Source: Bacteroidota bacterium (lineage in GTDB: Bacteria; Bacteroidota; Bacteroidia; AKYH767-A; 2013-40CM-41-45). From it: DNA of 59,438 nucleotides. Numbering within the stretch: position 1 is the stretch's first letter; each line of letters begins with the position of its first letter. Both the position numbers and the translations under genes were made by a program. The stretch covers positions 1 through 59,438 of the forward strand of contig QQVM01000015.1 of NCBI GenBank assembly GCA_003389385.1. Reading direction: 5' to 3'. Positions 17,542-26,311 of the stretch are shown piece after piece. The notes under the pieces were generated by a model that had not been told where the DNA came from, did no database searches, and saw only the letters and a program-made list of their open reading frames with translations.

Positions 17542-18864
17542 ATGAAAAATTTCATCATATTATTATTGTCCTTGATCTTACACATTTCTGTGAGTAAGGC
17601 TTCTGATACAGCTTTCGTGGCGCGCACTGAAAAGGTACTCGAATTCATGCTAAGGGGAGATTTCAAAAGTGTTTCAGATCAGTTTGACAGCACACTTGCA
17701 GCGCGTATCAGTGAGAAAAAACTGGGCGATGTATGGAGAAACCTGATCAAGAATTACGGAAATTTTGTGAAGGTGAAAGATGTGAACAGTGAAGCTCAGC
17801 CCAAGTACGACGTAGTTACCATGCGTCTTGAACTTGAAAAAACATCTTATGACATGAGGGTGGTTTACGGTAAAGAGAATATGATAAAGGGATTGTTTTT
17901 TTCACCGACTGAAAAGCGGAAACCTTATGAACCGCCGGCTTATGCTGATTTTAACTTGTTCAAGGAAACAGCCACCAGGATTGAAACCGGGGACCTCAAG
18001 CTTGCTGCCCGTTATGCAATGCCTAATGGTGCAGGCCCTTTTCCTGCTGTGGTGCTTATCCACGGGTCTGGTCCGAACGACAAAGACGAAAGCGTTGGGG
18101 GGACAAAAATCTTCCGTGATCTTGCCTTCGGTCTTGCAAGCAAGGGCGTGGCTGTTCTTCGTTATGACAAGCGAACAAAAGTTTATCCCGCGAAGATTAA
18201 AGAGTCTTTGCACAATCTGACAGTAAAAGAAGAAGTAATTGAGGATGTAATTTCTGCTGTGAATCTGCTCAGTAAAGATTCAATGATTGATCCCAACAGA
18301 ATCTACCTTCTTGGTCATAGCATGGGAGGTATGCTCCTGCCCAGAATTGTGAAGCAAACTGCAAGTGTAAAAGGCCTCATATACCTTGCGGCGAATTGCA
18401 GACCTTTGGAAGAGCAGATTCTGCTCCAGGCCAATCATCTCAGCACTCACGACACATCAGGAAAGGGCCTGTCCGCTGTGCTGGATTCAATACGATCAGA
18501 TATAGGTAGAATCAAAGCACTGACGGAAAAGAGCCGGAACGATACTTCCGTCATCATGCACCTCCCTGTTAGTTACTGGCTTGACCTTAAAAACTATGAC
18601 CCACTTGCTCAGGCGAAATTAATAGAAAAGCCAATGCTTTTTTTGCACGGTGGGCGTGACTATCAGGTCAATGACGATGAATACAATCTTTGGAAAAGCG
18701 GACTAGATGGAAAGAAAGGAGTTGAATTTCGCTATTACCCTGAGCTGAATCATTTTCTTGTAAAAGGTTCAGGAGTTAGTATGCCTTCCGAATACAATAT
18801 AGCTGCCAATATGGAAGAACAGGTTATTGACGACATAGTCACATTCATCATGAGGCACAAATGA
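17542..18864 (+). CDS. Exported alpha/beta hydrolase with DUF3887-like N-terminal domain
   Basis: 440 residues. A signal peptide (about 1-20) is followed by a small NTF2-like/DUF3887-type domain (about 25-125) and an alpha/beta hydrolase domain. The latter shows L-I-H-G-S-G, the nucleophile elbow G-H-S260-M-G-G, an Asp in H-G-G-R-D-Y and a late His in N-H-F. The triad is complete. It acts in the periplasm. It sits 3 bp after the aminotransferase and overlaps the sugar transferase start by ATGA, so it belongs to the operon. It might deacylate or de-esterify the exported glycan; that role is only inferred from position. Confidence 0.82.
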   Translation: MKNFIILLLSLILHISVSKASDTAFVARTEKVLEFMLRGDFKSVSDQFDSTLAARISEKKLGDVWRNLIKNYGNFVKVKDVNSEAQPKYDVVTMRLELEKTSYDMRVVYGKENMIKGLFFSPTEKRKPYEPPAYADFNLFKETATRIETGDLKLAARYAMPNGAGPFPAVVLIHGSGPNDKDESVGGTKIFRDLAFGLASKGVAVLRYDKRTKVYPAKIKESLHNLTVKEEVIEDVISAVNLLSKDSMIDPNRIYLLGHSMGGMLLPRIVKQTASVKGLIYLAANCRPLEEQILLQANHLSTHDTSGKGLSAVLDSIRSDIGRIKALTEKSRNDTSVIMHLPVSYWLDLKNYDPLAQAKLIEKPMLFLHGGRDYQVNDDEYNLWKSGLDGKKGVEFRYYPELNHFLVKGSGVSMPSEYNIAANMEEQVIDDIVTFIMRHK

Positions 18865-19508
18865 AATCAGAATTCAGGAATCACCGTTTCCTTATACGTT
18901 TTTTCGATGTGATCCTTTCGCTTGTAGGGATTTCTGTATTTCTCTTACCTGCTTTGTTTATTGCAATTGCAATCCGTGTGGATTCGAAAGGCCCCGCAAT
19001 CTTCAGGCAAATCAGAATAGGAAAGAAGGGACGGGAATTCAGCCTGCTCAAATTCAGGACTATGATTCAGAATGCATCCTCCTCAGGCCTTATCACGGTG
19101 GGGAGCAGGGATCCAAGAATCACAGTAGTTGGGGCTTTCCTGAGGAAGTACAAACTTGACGAGTTACCCCAACTTATAAATGTACTGAAGGGTGAAATGA
19201 GTTTTGTAGGACCCAGGCCTGAAGTCAAAAAATATGTGGACATGTATACCCCTGAACAAAAGATTGTACTGAGTATTCCTCCGGGGATTACAGACATGGC
19301 TTCAATCAGGTATTCCAACGAGAATGAAGTACTTGCAGCTTGTTCAGATCCTGACAAATATTATATAAATGTGCTTGTTCCTGCAAAAATCAGACTGAAT
19401 ATGGTGTTTATCGAAAGACCCACACTTACTAACTATTTCTCTATCATATTTGCAACCATCCTGAAAATTTTTGGTGTCCGACAGGGTCAAGAGGACTTAA
19501 AAAACTAA
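18861..19508 (+). CDS. Initiating phosphoglycosyl transferase (PglC/WcaJ catalytic type)
   Basis: Transfers a sugar-1-phosphate to undecaprenyl phosphate, the first membrane step of glycan assembly. At 215 residues it is the short form: one N-terminal re-entrant hydrophobic helix (about 12-38), then K-F-R-T-M, the catalytic Asp-Glu pair D100-E101 in K-L-D-E-L-P-Q and S-F-V-G-P-R-P. It is the last gene of the plus-strand locus and overlaps the hydrolase by ATGA. No terminator is evident after it. Confidence 0.93.
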   Translation: MKSEFRNHRFLIRFFDVILSLVGISVFLLPALFIAIAIRVDSKGPAIFRQIRIGKKGREFSLLKFRTMIQNASSSGLITVGSRDPRITVVGAFLRKYKLDELPQLINVLKGEMSFVGPRPEVKKYVDMYTPEQKIVLSIPPGITDMASIRYSNENEVLAACSDPDKYYINVLVPAKIRLNMVFIERPTLTNYFSIIFATILKIFGVRQGQEDLKN

Positions 19509-19534
19509 TATTTCATTTTTTCACATAAAGGTTC

Positions 19535-19542
19535 TACATTTG
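19535..19542 (+). promoter_or_regulatory. -7 promoter box TACATTTG upstream of the cas6-like gene
   Basis: Exact TAnnTTTG, 62 bp before ATG 19605, in the 96-bp gap after the polysaccharide locus. The expected leader is about 55 nt. A T-rich stretch lies at the -33 distance but there is no exact TTTG. It suggests the cas6-like gene has its own promoter. Confidence 0.5.
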
Positions 19543-19604
19543 TGAATTAGCTAGATATTAGCAAGACTTTTTGAAGGAAACATCTTTTCATACCCCACAT
19601 AAAA

Positions 19605-20375
19605 ATGAGAATCAAAATTTCATTTCTCAAGGTTCACGGTAGCAGCGGCACCGTGCCCCTTCATCATCAAAAAATTATTTCAGCTTTTTTGGAAGAAGTA
19701 ATCAGGGAACTTCCGGTTCCGTCGAACAACTACAACTTCTCTTCATTAAAGGGTACTTCCAAAGTGCAGGCAGGCCAAATTCGTTTTCTATCCTCCAAAG
19801 TCTCTTTGGTGCTTTCGGCGCCTGAGCAGGAATTCATTCAACAACTGGTGGATAAAATATTTGAAAAGCGACTCGTCAGTTTTGCGAAATTAACACTTGT
19901 CCCCAAGTCATTCGAGGTAATTCCTGATCCGGAATTTAAAACGCAGATGAAATACGTCTGCATTTCTCCTATGGTTCCTCAGGGTGAATTCATGACTGAT
20001 GAGGCTGGAAACCTGCCTGAAGCAACAGACCCCAGGTCGCATGAGTTCTCCGACATGTTTTATGATTCGACGCTCGACAGGATGGAAAAAGCTGGTTTTA
20101 CGGAGGAACAAATTTCTCAGTTTGCCGAATTCGAAATCATCCCTGACCCTGTCTATGTTCAGAAGATTGCAGACACTCACAAAAAGTTTGCAAGAATCTA
20201 CAAGAACAATCTGAACCAAACCATTTACGGATATCTGATTCCATTCACCCTGCACGCTCACCCGCAGGTTCAGAAGTTTGTTTGGGAATGCGGAATGGGC
20301 TTGTTCACTACCCAGGGTTACGGAATGGTGGATGTCGTTGGCGGAGTGTCAGGAGAAAATCCGTCTGACGACTGA
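19605..20375 (+). CDS. cas6: Stand-alone Cas6-like RNA-binding protein
   Basis: 256 residues with the two-ferredoxin (RAMP) layout of Cas6, which cuts CRISPR precursor RNA at repeat hairpins. The N-terminal strand M-R-I-K-I is followed by V-P-L-H-H-Q-K-I, matching the V-P-Y-N-H-Q segment of Pyrococcus Cas6 as I recall it. Next come C-I-S-P-M-V in the middle and the glycine-rich C-terminal motif G-M-G-L-F-T-T-Q-G-Y-G-M-V (about 230-242). In the region that carries the catalytic His in P. furiosus Cas6 (His46), I see N-Y-N-F-S-S-L-K-G without His. Catalysis may therefore be lost or use other residues. No CRISPR array or other cas gene is in the window. The fold is well supported; the function is unknown. 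Confidence 0.8.
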   Translation: MRIKISFLKVHGSSGTVPLHHQKIISAFLEEVIRELPVPSNNYNFSSLKGTSKVQAGQIRFLSSKVSLVLSAPEQEFIQQLVDKIFEKRLVSFAKLTLVPKSFEVIPDPEFKTQMKYVCISPMVPQGEFMTDEAGNLPEATDPRSHEFSDMFYDSTLDRMEKAGFTEEQISQFAEFEIIPDPVYVQKIADTHKKFARIYKNNLNQTIYGYLIPFTLHAHPQVQKFVWECGMGLFTTQGYGMVDVVGGVSGENPSDD

Positions 20376-20379
20376 GATT

Positions 20380-20895
20380 TCACCGGTCGAACTGAGTGAC
20401 TTTGGCAAACTTGATGTATTTCGGTTCGCCGTTCATCACTACGAATAAAACGTAAATTCCCAGATCAAGATTCTGAACAGGAAGTTCGCGTGTTTCTACA
20501 TGATTCGAGCTGCCTGAATGGTAGAATTGCAGGTTTTTCAGTTTGCCAAATGCATCGTAAATGTATCCGGTGGCAGAGCCAGGCACTTTGAAGAAAATCG
20601 AAAACTGCCCGAGGAAGTATGTTACCGCTGTAGGAAAGAAATCAATGTCAAAATTTCCACAGATTGTTCCTGAACTCCAGCTTCCGTTAAACAATCCTCC
20701 CCAGATTTCTGCCGCACATTCATTTCTGTATGTGACATTGTCACAGCCACACACCGGATCATAATCGCGACCGCAGTTGATAAACGTGTCAGGAATACGT
20801 GTAGTATCTTTGCAGAAACTAAAACTTTGTTGCGCTTGTATTTCCTGGCACAAGAGGAAGGCAAGAAGCACAGGAATAAAAAATGCAATTCTCAT
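20380..20895 (-). CDS. Exported Kazal-domain protein with possible C-terminal sorting domain
   Basis: About 171 residues from ATG 20895. That start puts MRIAFF directly before a signal peptide; an upstream in-frame start would add ten polar residues. After the signal (about 1-22) comes a cysteine-rich Kazal-type module. It has the pattern C..C-G-x-D-Y-D-P-V-C-G-C-D-N-x-T-Y-x-N-E-C..., the fold of serine-protease inhibitors. The last 80 residues are beta-rich and end like a T9SS type A sorting domain (L-D-L-G-I-Y-V-L). A -7-like box (TATCTTTA, 20902-20909) lies just upstream. Probable secreted or surface protease inhibitor. It is convergent with the cas6-like gene. Confidence 0.75.
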   Translation of the reverse strand: MRIAFFIPVLLAFLLCQEIQAQQSFSFCKDTTRIPDTFINCGRDYDPVCGCDNVTYRNECAAEIWGGLFNGSWSSGTICGNFDIDFFPTAVTYFLGQFSIFFKVPGSATGYIYDAFGKLKNLQFYHSGSSNHVETRELPVQNLDLGIYVLFVVMNGEPKYIKFAKVTQFDR

Positions 20896-20956
20896 ATTCC
20901 GTAAAGATATTAAATCAGGACTCAAGAGTCAATTTGAATTGCTAAATTGAGAGCAA

Positions 20957-21535
20957 ATGAATTTCCTCGCACATACGCTGCTCTCGGGCGATGATGTTGA
21001 TCTGATGATAGGTAACTTCATTGCGGATTACGTAAAAGGGAACAAGAAGGACCATTATCCTGAGCCAATCAGAAAAGGAATAATCCTGCACCGCTACATT
21101 GATGACTTCACTGATCATCATCCTGTGCAGTTAAAAAGCCGACACCGCCTGTTTGAACGGCACGGTCATTATTCCGGTGTCCTGGTTGACTTGTTTTATG
21201 ATCACTTCATTGCTAAAAATTTTCATGAATTTTCTTCTGTTTCATTGGAAGAGTTTACCACTCGTACCTACAATCTTTTGATTCAAAATGCAGAGTTTCT
21301 CCCTGAAAGGGTCAAGGAATTTCTGCCTTTTATGATTGAAAAAAACTGGATGCTTTCTTATGAAAGCCTCGAAGGCCTGGATCGCGCACTAAAAGGGCTT
21401 TCCCGCCGGGTAAGCTTTGAAAACCGCATGGATACTGCAATTTTAGACTTAAAACAAGGCTATAAGCTGTTTGAAGCCGATTTCAGGGCTTTCTGGCCTC
21501 AATTGCGTACCTTTGTAGACAGCCAGCTCAAATAA
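20957..21535 (+). CDS. acpH: Acyl carrier protein phosphodiesterase (AcpH family)
   Basis: 192 residues, cytoplasmic HD-like metalloenzyme family that removes the 4'-phosphopantetheine group from holo-ACP. The family start M-N-F-L-A-H and the conserved G-N-F-I-A-D-Y-V-K-G, H-R-x-I-D-D-F-T-D-x-H and Y-D-H-F segments provide the metal-binding His and Asp residues. Length matches the family. The stop overlaps the ATG of the next gene (TAATG), showing coupling with the DUF167 protein. Confidence 0.88.
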   Translation: MNFLAHTLLSGDDVDLMIGNFIADYVKGNKKDHYPEPIRKGIILHRYIDDFTDHHPVQLKSRHRLFERHGHYSGVLVDLFYDHFIAKNFHEFSSVSLEEFTTRTYNLLIQNAEFLPERVKEFLPFMIEKNWMLSYESLEGLDRALKGLSRRVSFENRMDTAILDLKQGYKLFEADFRAFWPQLRTFVDSQLK

Positions 21536-21813
21536 TGTACTTTTTTATCAGTGTCAAACCCAATTCCAAGGTCGAAAAAATTGAAAAAAAGGATGGGGAA
21601 TGGATGATACGCATCAACGCTCCGGCTCTTGCTGGAAAGGCCAATGAGAGACTTATCGAATTCCTGGCTGGAATGTTAAATCTGCCAAAATCAAAACTTC
21701 ATCTTGTCAAAGGCAAGACCGGACGATTAAAGTGCATTCAAATTGATGCTGAGACTGAGTATGTTCATGCGATGCTGGAACAGGCAATGGATTTAAAGGT
21801 GCATAAGAATTAA
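21535..21813 (+). CDS. DUF167 / YggU family protein
   Basis: 92 residues of the small alpha/beta YggU family. Characteristic features are V-K-P-N-S-K, I-x-A-P-A-x-x-G-K-A-N-x-x-L-I-E-F-L and G-x-T-x-R-x-K. The biochemical role is not established. Translationally coupled to acpH. A 5-bp inverted repeat (TCACA/TGTGA, about 21815-21830) follows the stop without a T-run, so I do not call it a terminator. Confidence 0.9.
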   Translation: MYFFISVKPNSKVEKIEKKDGEWMIRINAPALAGKANERLIEFLAGMLNLPKSKLHLVKGKTGRLKCIQIDAETEYVHAMLEQAMDLKVHKN

Positions 21814-21948
21814 TCACATGGCCCTGTGAATAAGTAAATCCATTTGGAAACGACCGTGCGCATCGTCATTTTACTTTTAAACCTTCACCGGATAAGGCCT
21901 TCATCAGGTTTGTCCGATAAAATATTTAGTAACTGAATTTTAAGAGAT

Positions 21949-23820
21949 ATGGCAGAAAAGAAGAAACCTGATCATGGTTATACTGAAGAGAGTATCAGAT
22001 CGCTCGACTGGAAAGAGCATATCCGAACCAGACCGGGTATGTATATTGGAAAACTTGGCGACGGCTCATCAAAGGATGATGGAATTTACGTCCTGCTAAA
22101 AGAAGTTTTAGACAATTCCATTGATGAACATGTTATGGGTTATGGCAAAATCATCGATGTAAAAATCCAGGATGGAAAAGTAGAAGTTCGTGATTACGGT
22201 CGTGGAATTCCTCTTGGAAAAGTTGTTGAATGCGTTTCCAAAATCAATACCGGTGGTAAATACGACAGCAAGGCTTTTCAGAAAAGTGTCGGATTGAACG
22301 GTGTGGGAACTAAGGCAGTCAATGCGCTCTCATCTCACTTCCGTGTACAGTCTGTACGTGATGGAAGAACTAAAGTGGCTGAGTTCTCTAAAGGTAACAT
22401 CCTGAAGGATGAAAAAGAAAAGAGTACTGCAGAGCCAAATGGTACAATGTTCAGCTTTTTTCCTGATGACACAGTTTTCAGGAATTATCGCTTCAACAGA
22501 GATCATGTGGAAAACATGCTCTGGAATTATGTTTTCCTGAACAAGGGACTTAAGATCAAATACAATGACACGGAGTTTTATTCTGAGAACGGACTCAGGG
22601 ATCTTCTGGAAAGAAACATGAGCGATGAAACTTTGTATCCTATAATCCATCTCAGGGGTGAAGACATCGAAGTGGCATTCACTCATACAACTTCTTACGG
22701 AGAGGAATACTATTCTTTCGTAAACGGACAGCATACAACCCAGGGTGGTACACACCAGGCTGCATTCAGGGAAGCGATAGTTAAAACAGTTCGGGAGTTT
22801 TATAAAAAGGAATTTGATGCAAGTGATGTTCGCACATCAATAGTTGCAGCTGTTTCTGTAAGGGTTCAGGAACCTGTATTCGAAAGCCAGACTAAAACAA
22901 AGCTTGGCTCACTGACGCGTGAGCCCAACGGCCTTGCTATCCGCACTTGGATCAATGATTTTATAAAGACTGAACTCGATAACTACCTGCATAAAAATCC
23001 CGAAGTGGCCAAAGCCCTTGAGTCCAAGATTATTCAGAGCGAACGGGAGCGTAAGGAGATTGCAGGAATCAAGAAATTGGCAAACGAAAGGGCAAAGAAG
23101 GCTAACCTGCATAATAAAAAACTGAGAGATTGTCGCGTGCACCTAAATTCAAGGCATATCGACCGACTGGAGTCCACACTCTTCATCACCGAGGGAGATT
23201 CGGCAAGCGGATCAATAACAAAAGCAAGAGATGTAAATACTCAGGCGGTGTTCAGTTTGAAAGGTAAGCCACTCAATTGCTACGGCATGACCAAGAAAGT
23301 TGTGTATGAGAACGAGGAGTTTAATCTGCTTCAAAGCGCACTCAATATTGAGGACGGACTCGATGAGCTGCGTTATAATAAAATTGTGATAGCTACAGAT
23401 GCCGACGTAGATGGGATGCACATCAGGCTGCTGCTCATGACTTTCTTCCTGCAGTTTTTTCCTGAGCTTGTCAAAAACGGATATGTGTACATACTTCAGA
23501 CTCCACTCTTCAGGGTGAGAAACAAGAAAGAGACAATCTATTGCTACTCTGAAAAAGAAAGAGTAAACGCGATTGCTAAGCTCGGTCCTAAACCTGAGAT
23601 AACACGATTCAAAGGACTCGGAGAGATTTCACCGGATGAATTTTCACGATTCATAGGAAAAAATATCCGTCTGGAACCCGTGATGCTCAGCCAGGAGGAA
23701 ACAATTCATCACCTGCTGGAATATTACATGGGTAAAAATTCTCCGGAGAGACAGGATTTCATCATCCAAAACCTGAGAGTGGAAAAAGATATTACCAAAG
23801 CAGAACCCGAACTGGCTTGA
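21949..23820 (+). CDS. parE: DNA topoisomerase IV subunit B
   Basis: ATPase subunit of the type IIA topoisomerase that decatenates chromosomes. GHKL ATPase motifs include E-V-L-D-N-S-I-D-E and G[12 protein letters not shown]. The TOPRIM domain has E-G-D-S-A-S-G-S and D-A-D-V-D-G-M-H-I. At 623 residues it is near the usual ParE length and lacks the GyrB insert. The gap before it has an imperfect hairpin (about 21889-21917, CGGATAA/TTGTCCG arms) of unknown meaning. It is followed 18 bp later by parC, so the pair is an operon. Confidence 0.95.
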   Translation: MAEKKKPDHGYTEESIRSLDWKEHIRTRPGMYIGKLGDGSSKDDGIYVLLKEVLDNSIDEHVMGYGKIIDVKIQDGKVEVRDYGRGIPLGKVVECVSKINTGGKYDSKAFQKSVGLNGVGTKAVNALSSHFRVQSVRDGRTKVAEFSKGNILKDEKEKSTAEPNGTMFSFFPDDTVFRNYRFNRDHVENMLWNYVFLNKGLKIKYNDTEFYSENGLRDLLERNMSDETLYPIIHLRGEDIEVAFTHTTSYGEEYYSFVNGQHTTQGGTHQAAFREAIVKTVREFYKKEFDASDVRTSIVAAVSVRVQEPVFESQTKTKLGSLTREPNGLAIRTWINDFIKTELDNYLHKNPEVAKALESKIIQSERERKEIAGIKKLANERAKKANLHNKKLRDCRVHLNSRHIDRLESTLFITEGDSASGSITKARDVNTQAVFSLKGKPLNCYGMTKKVVYENEEFNLLQSALNIEDGLDELRYNKIVIATDADVDGMHIRLLLMTFFLQFFPELVKNGYVYILQTPLFRVRNKKETIYCYSEKERVNAIAKLGPKPEITRFKGLGEISPDEFSRFIGKNIRLEPVMLSQEETIHHLLEYYMGKNSPERQDFIIQNLRVEKDITKAEPELA

Positions 23821-23838
23821 TTTATACTTAATTTGATC

Positions 23839-26196
23839 ATGGCAAAGAAGAAAAATAAAAAAGAAGAAATAGAAGATACCCAGCCGGAAATTCAGGAGCA
23901 CAGCGAAAATACCGGAGTTCCCCATGTCAAGGGAATGTATCAAAACTGGTTTTTGGATTATGCCTCCTACGTAATTTTAGAGAGAGCTATTCCGCACATT
24001 AACGACGGGCTTAAGCCAGTGCAGAGAAGGATATTGCATTCCATGTGGGATATGGAAGACGGACGGTACAACAAGGTGGCTAATATAATCGGCCACAGCA
24101 TGAAGTACCATCCTCACGGGGATGCATCAATCGGTGATGCTTTGGTACAGTTGGGACAGAAGGACCTGCTGATAGACATGCAGGGAAACTGGGGGAATAT
24201 TTTCACCGGCGACAGTGCAGCTGCAGCACGTTACATCGAAGCAAGACTTTCAAAATTTGCTCTGGATGTAGTCTTCAATCCGAAAACAACGGAATGGCAG
24301 TTGAGTTACGACGGCAGAAACAGAGAGCCGGTCACACTTCCTGTAAAATTTCCTTTGCTGCTTGCTCAAGGCGTGGAAGGAATCGCGGTTGGACTGTCCT
24401 GCAAAATACTGCCGCATAATTTCAATGAGTTGATCGAAGCTTCGATAGATTCACTCAGAGGCAAGAAGATTTCTCTGGTTCCGGATTTTCCGACAGGAGG
24501 AATCGCAGACTTTTCAAAATACAATGAAGGTCTCCGTGGCGGCAGAATCCGTGTCAGGGCGAAAATTGAGAAACAGGACCGTAAAACGCTGGTCATTCGG
24601 GAGATTCCTTTTGGAACAACTACAAGTTCACTCATTGACACAATCCTGAGTGCTAATGACAAGGGCAAGATCAAGATCAAAAAGGTAGAAGATAACACCT
24701 CTGCCGAAGTCGAAATCAAAATCCTCCTTCACAGTGATTCTTATGAAGATCTGGACAAGACGATTGATGCGCTGTATGCATTTACTGACTGTGAAGTAAG
24801 CATTTCTCCAAACGCTTGTGTCATTATCGATGATAAGCCATCCTTCATGAGTGTGAATGATATCCTGAAGTATAATGCGAATTATACAATGGATCTTCTG
24901 AAGAAGGAACTCGAGATCAGAAAATCTGAGTTGGAGGAGGAGTGGCACTTAAGTTCACTTGTGAAGATATTCATTGAGAAACGCATCTACCGAAACATTG
25001 AAGAATGTACAACCTGGGAAAGCGTCATCGAAACTATTGATACAGGATTAAAGCCATATAAGAAGAAATTTAAGAGGGAAATCACGCGTGAGGACATCGT
25101 TTCACTTACTGAAATAAAAATCAAGCGTATTTCAAAGTATGATGTAAAAGAGCAGGATGAAAAAATCAAAAGCATTGAGGAGCAACTCAGGGAAGTTGAG
25201 CATAATTTGGCTAATCTTAAAGCATATGCAATTGCCTGGTTCAAAGAGTTATTAAAGAAATACGGCAAAGGCAAAGAGCGCAGAACTGAAATCAGCTCAT
25301 TTGAACAGGTGGTTGCTTCAGAAGTGATCATCAACAATCAAAAACTTTATGTGAACAAAGAGGATGGCTTTGCAGGTTATGGTCTTAAGAAGGATGAATT
25401 TGTTTGCGAATGCTCTGACCTTGATGACATCATTGTATTCAGGGGAGACGGAACCATGATCGTCACCAAAGTGGATGAGAAGAAATACGTTGGTAAGGAT
25501 GTCAGACACATCGCCGTGTACCGTAAAAACGAAAGTGGACCGGTTTATAATCTGATATATCAGGACGGACGCGGAGGCAAAGCCATGATCAAGCGATTCA
25601 CGGTGGGCGGTACGACCAGGGATAAGGAATACAGTCTCACCCGCGGAAATGAGGGATCGAAAATTCTATGGTTATCCTTCGGAGATGAAAAGGCTGCAGA
25701 AAAGGTACGTCTTCATATGAGGCCCAAACCTAAGCTGCGTATCACGCATGTCGACGCCGACTTCAATGAAGTGGAAGTAAAGGGACGTGGCGCCGTTGGA
25801 AACATTATATCGAGAAATGCAGTCAGCAAAGTTTCTCTCCTTGCAGAAGCACGTCCTGCACCTGAAACATCACAGGGTAAACTGATTCCTGATGCCGAAG
25901 CTTTGCCTGTGAAGAAGGAAAAAGTAGCGGAAAAAGTAGCAGTGAAAGCCCCAGATAAAAAGGTAATCAAGGAAAAAGCCAAAGCTTCAAAAGGCAAGTC
26001 GACCGTGAAAAGCAAAAAGCAAGGAGGAAAATCCGCAAAAAAAACCGAGCCACCCATGGAGGAAGAAGCGGTAACCATGGAGTGGGACTTCGGAAACGAA
26101 AAGCAAAAAGTAAAAAGTGACCGCAACCGGATTATATCTGATCTTGAAAAAAAGGTGAAAGACCAAAAAAAGAATCAGATGAAAATGGATATCTGA
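23839..26196 (+). CDS. parC: DNA topoisomerase IV subunit A
   Basis: DNA breakage-reunion subunit, partner of parE just upstream. The catalytic tyrosine is Y132 in A-A-A-R-Y-I-E. The winged-helix segment K-P-V-Q-R-R-I-L-H and I-I-G-H-S-M-K-Y-H-P-H-G-D are present. A long coiled-coil (about 360-470) is followed by a reduced C-terminal domain and a Lys/Ala-rich, probably disordered tail of about 100 residues. The tail may contact DNA. Start: ATG 23839 is preferred over a TTG two codons earlier. A strong terminator follows. Confidence 0.94.
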   Translation: MAKKKNKKEEIEDTQPEIQEHSENTGVPHVKGMYQNWFLDYASYVILERAIPHINDGLKPVQRRILHSMWDMEDGRYNKVANIIGHSMKYHPHGDASIGDALVQLGQKDLLIDMQGNWGNIFTGDSAAAARYIEARLSKFALDVVFNPKTTEWQLSYDGRNREPVTLPVKFPLLLAQGVEGIAVGLSCKILPHNFNELIEASIDSLRGKKISLVPDFPTGGIADFSKYNEGLRGGRIRVRAKIEKQDRKTLVIREIPFGTTTSSLIDTILSANDKGKIKIKKVEDNTSAEVEIKILLHSDSYEDLDKTIDALYAFTDCEVSISPNACVIIDDKPSFMSVNDILKYNANYTMDLLKKELEIRKSELEEEWHLSSLVKIFIEKRIYRNIEECTTWESVIETIDTGLKPYKKKFKREITREDIVSLTEIKIKRISKYDVKEQDEKIKSIEEQLREVEHNLANLKAYAIAWFKELLKKYGKGKERRTEISSFEQVVASEVIINNQKLYVNKEDGFAGYGLKKDEFVCECSDLDDIIVFRGDGTMIVTKVDEKKYVGKDVRHIAVYRKNESGPVYNLIYQDGRGGKAMIKRFTVGGTTRDKEYSLTRGNEGSKILWLSFGDEKAAEKVRLHMRPKPKLRITHVDADFNEVEVKGRGAVGNIISRNAVSKVSLLAEARPAPETSQGKLIPDAEALPVKKEKVAEKVAVKAPDKKVIKEKAKASKGKSTVKSKKQGGKSAKKTEPPMEEEAVTMEWDFGNEKQKVKSDRNRIISDLEKKVKDQKKNQMKMDI

Positions 26197-26200
26197 AATC

Positions 26201-26226
26201 AGAGAGCCTTCGTGCTCTCTTTTTTT
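26201..26226 (+). terminator. Intrinsic terminator after parC
   Basis: Inverted repeat AGAGAGC ... GCTCTCT with a short loop, directly followed by a T-run in TTTTTTCATT. It starts 4 bp past the parC stop and ends the parE-parC operon. Confidence 0.85.
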
Positions 26227-26311
26227 CATTACCTTATTCTATAATAAATTCAGGCGCTTTACGTTTAATTCTTCACCTTGATTTCACCATGTTTTGTAAT
26301 TTAGCATACGC

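Noticed and set aside
21815-21830. Terminator after the DUF167 gene
   Set aside because: Only a 5-bp stem and no T-run follow it.
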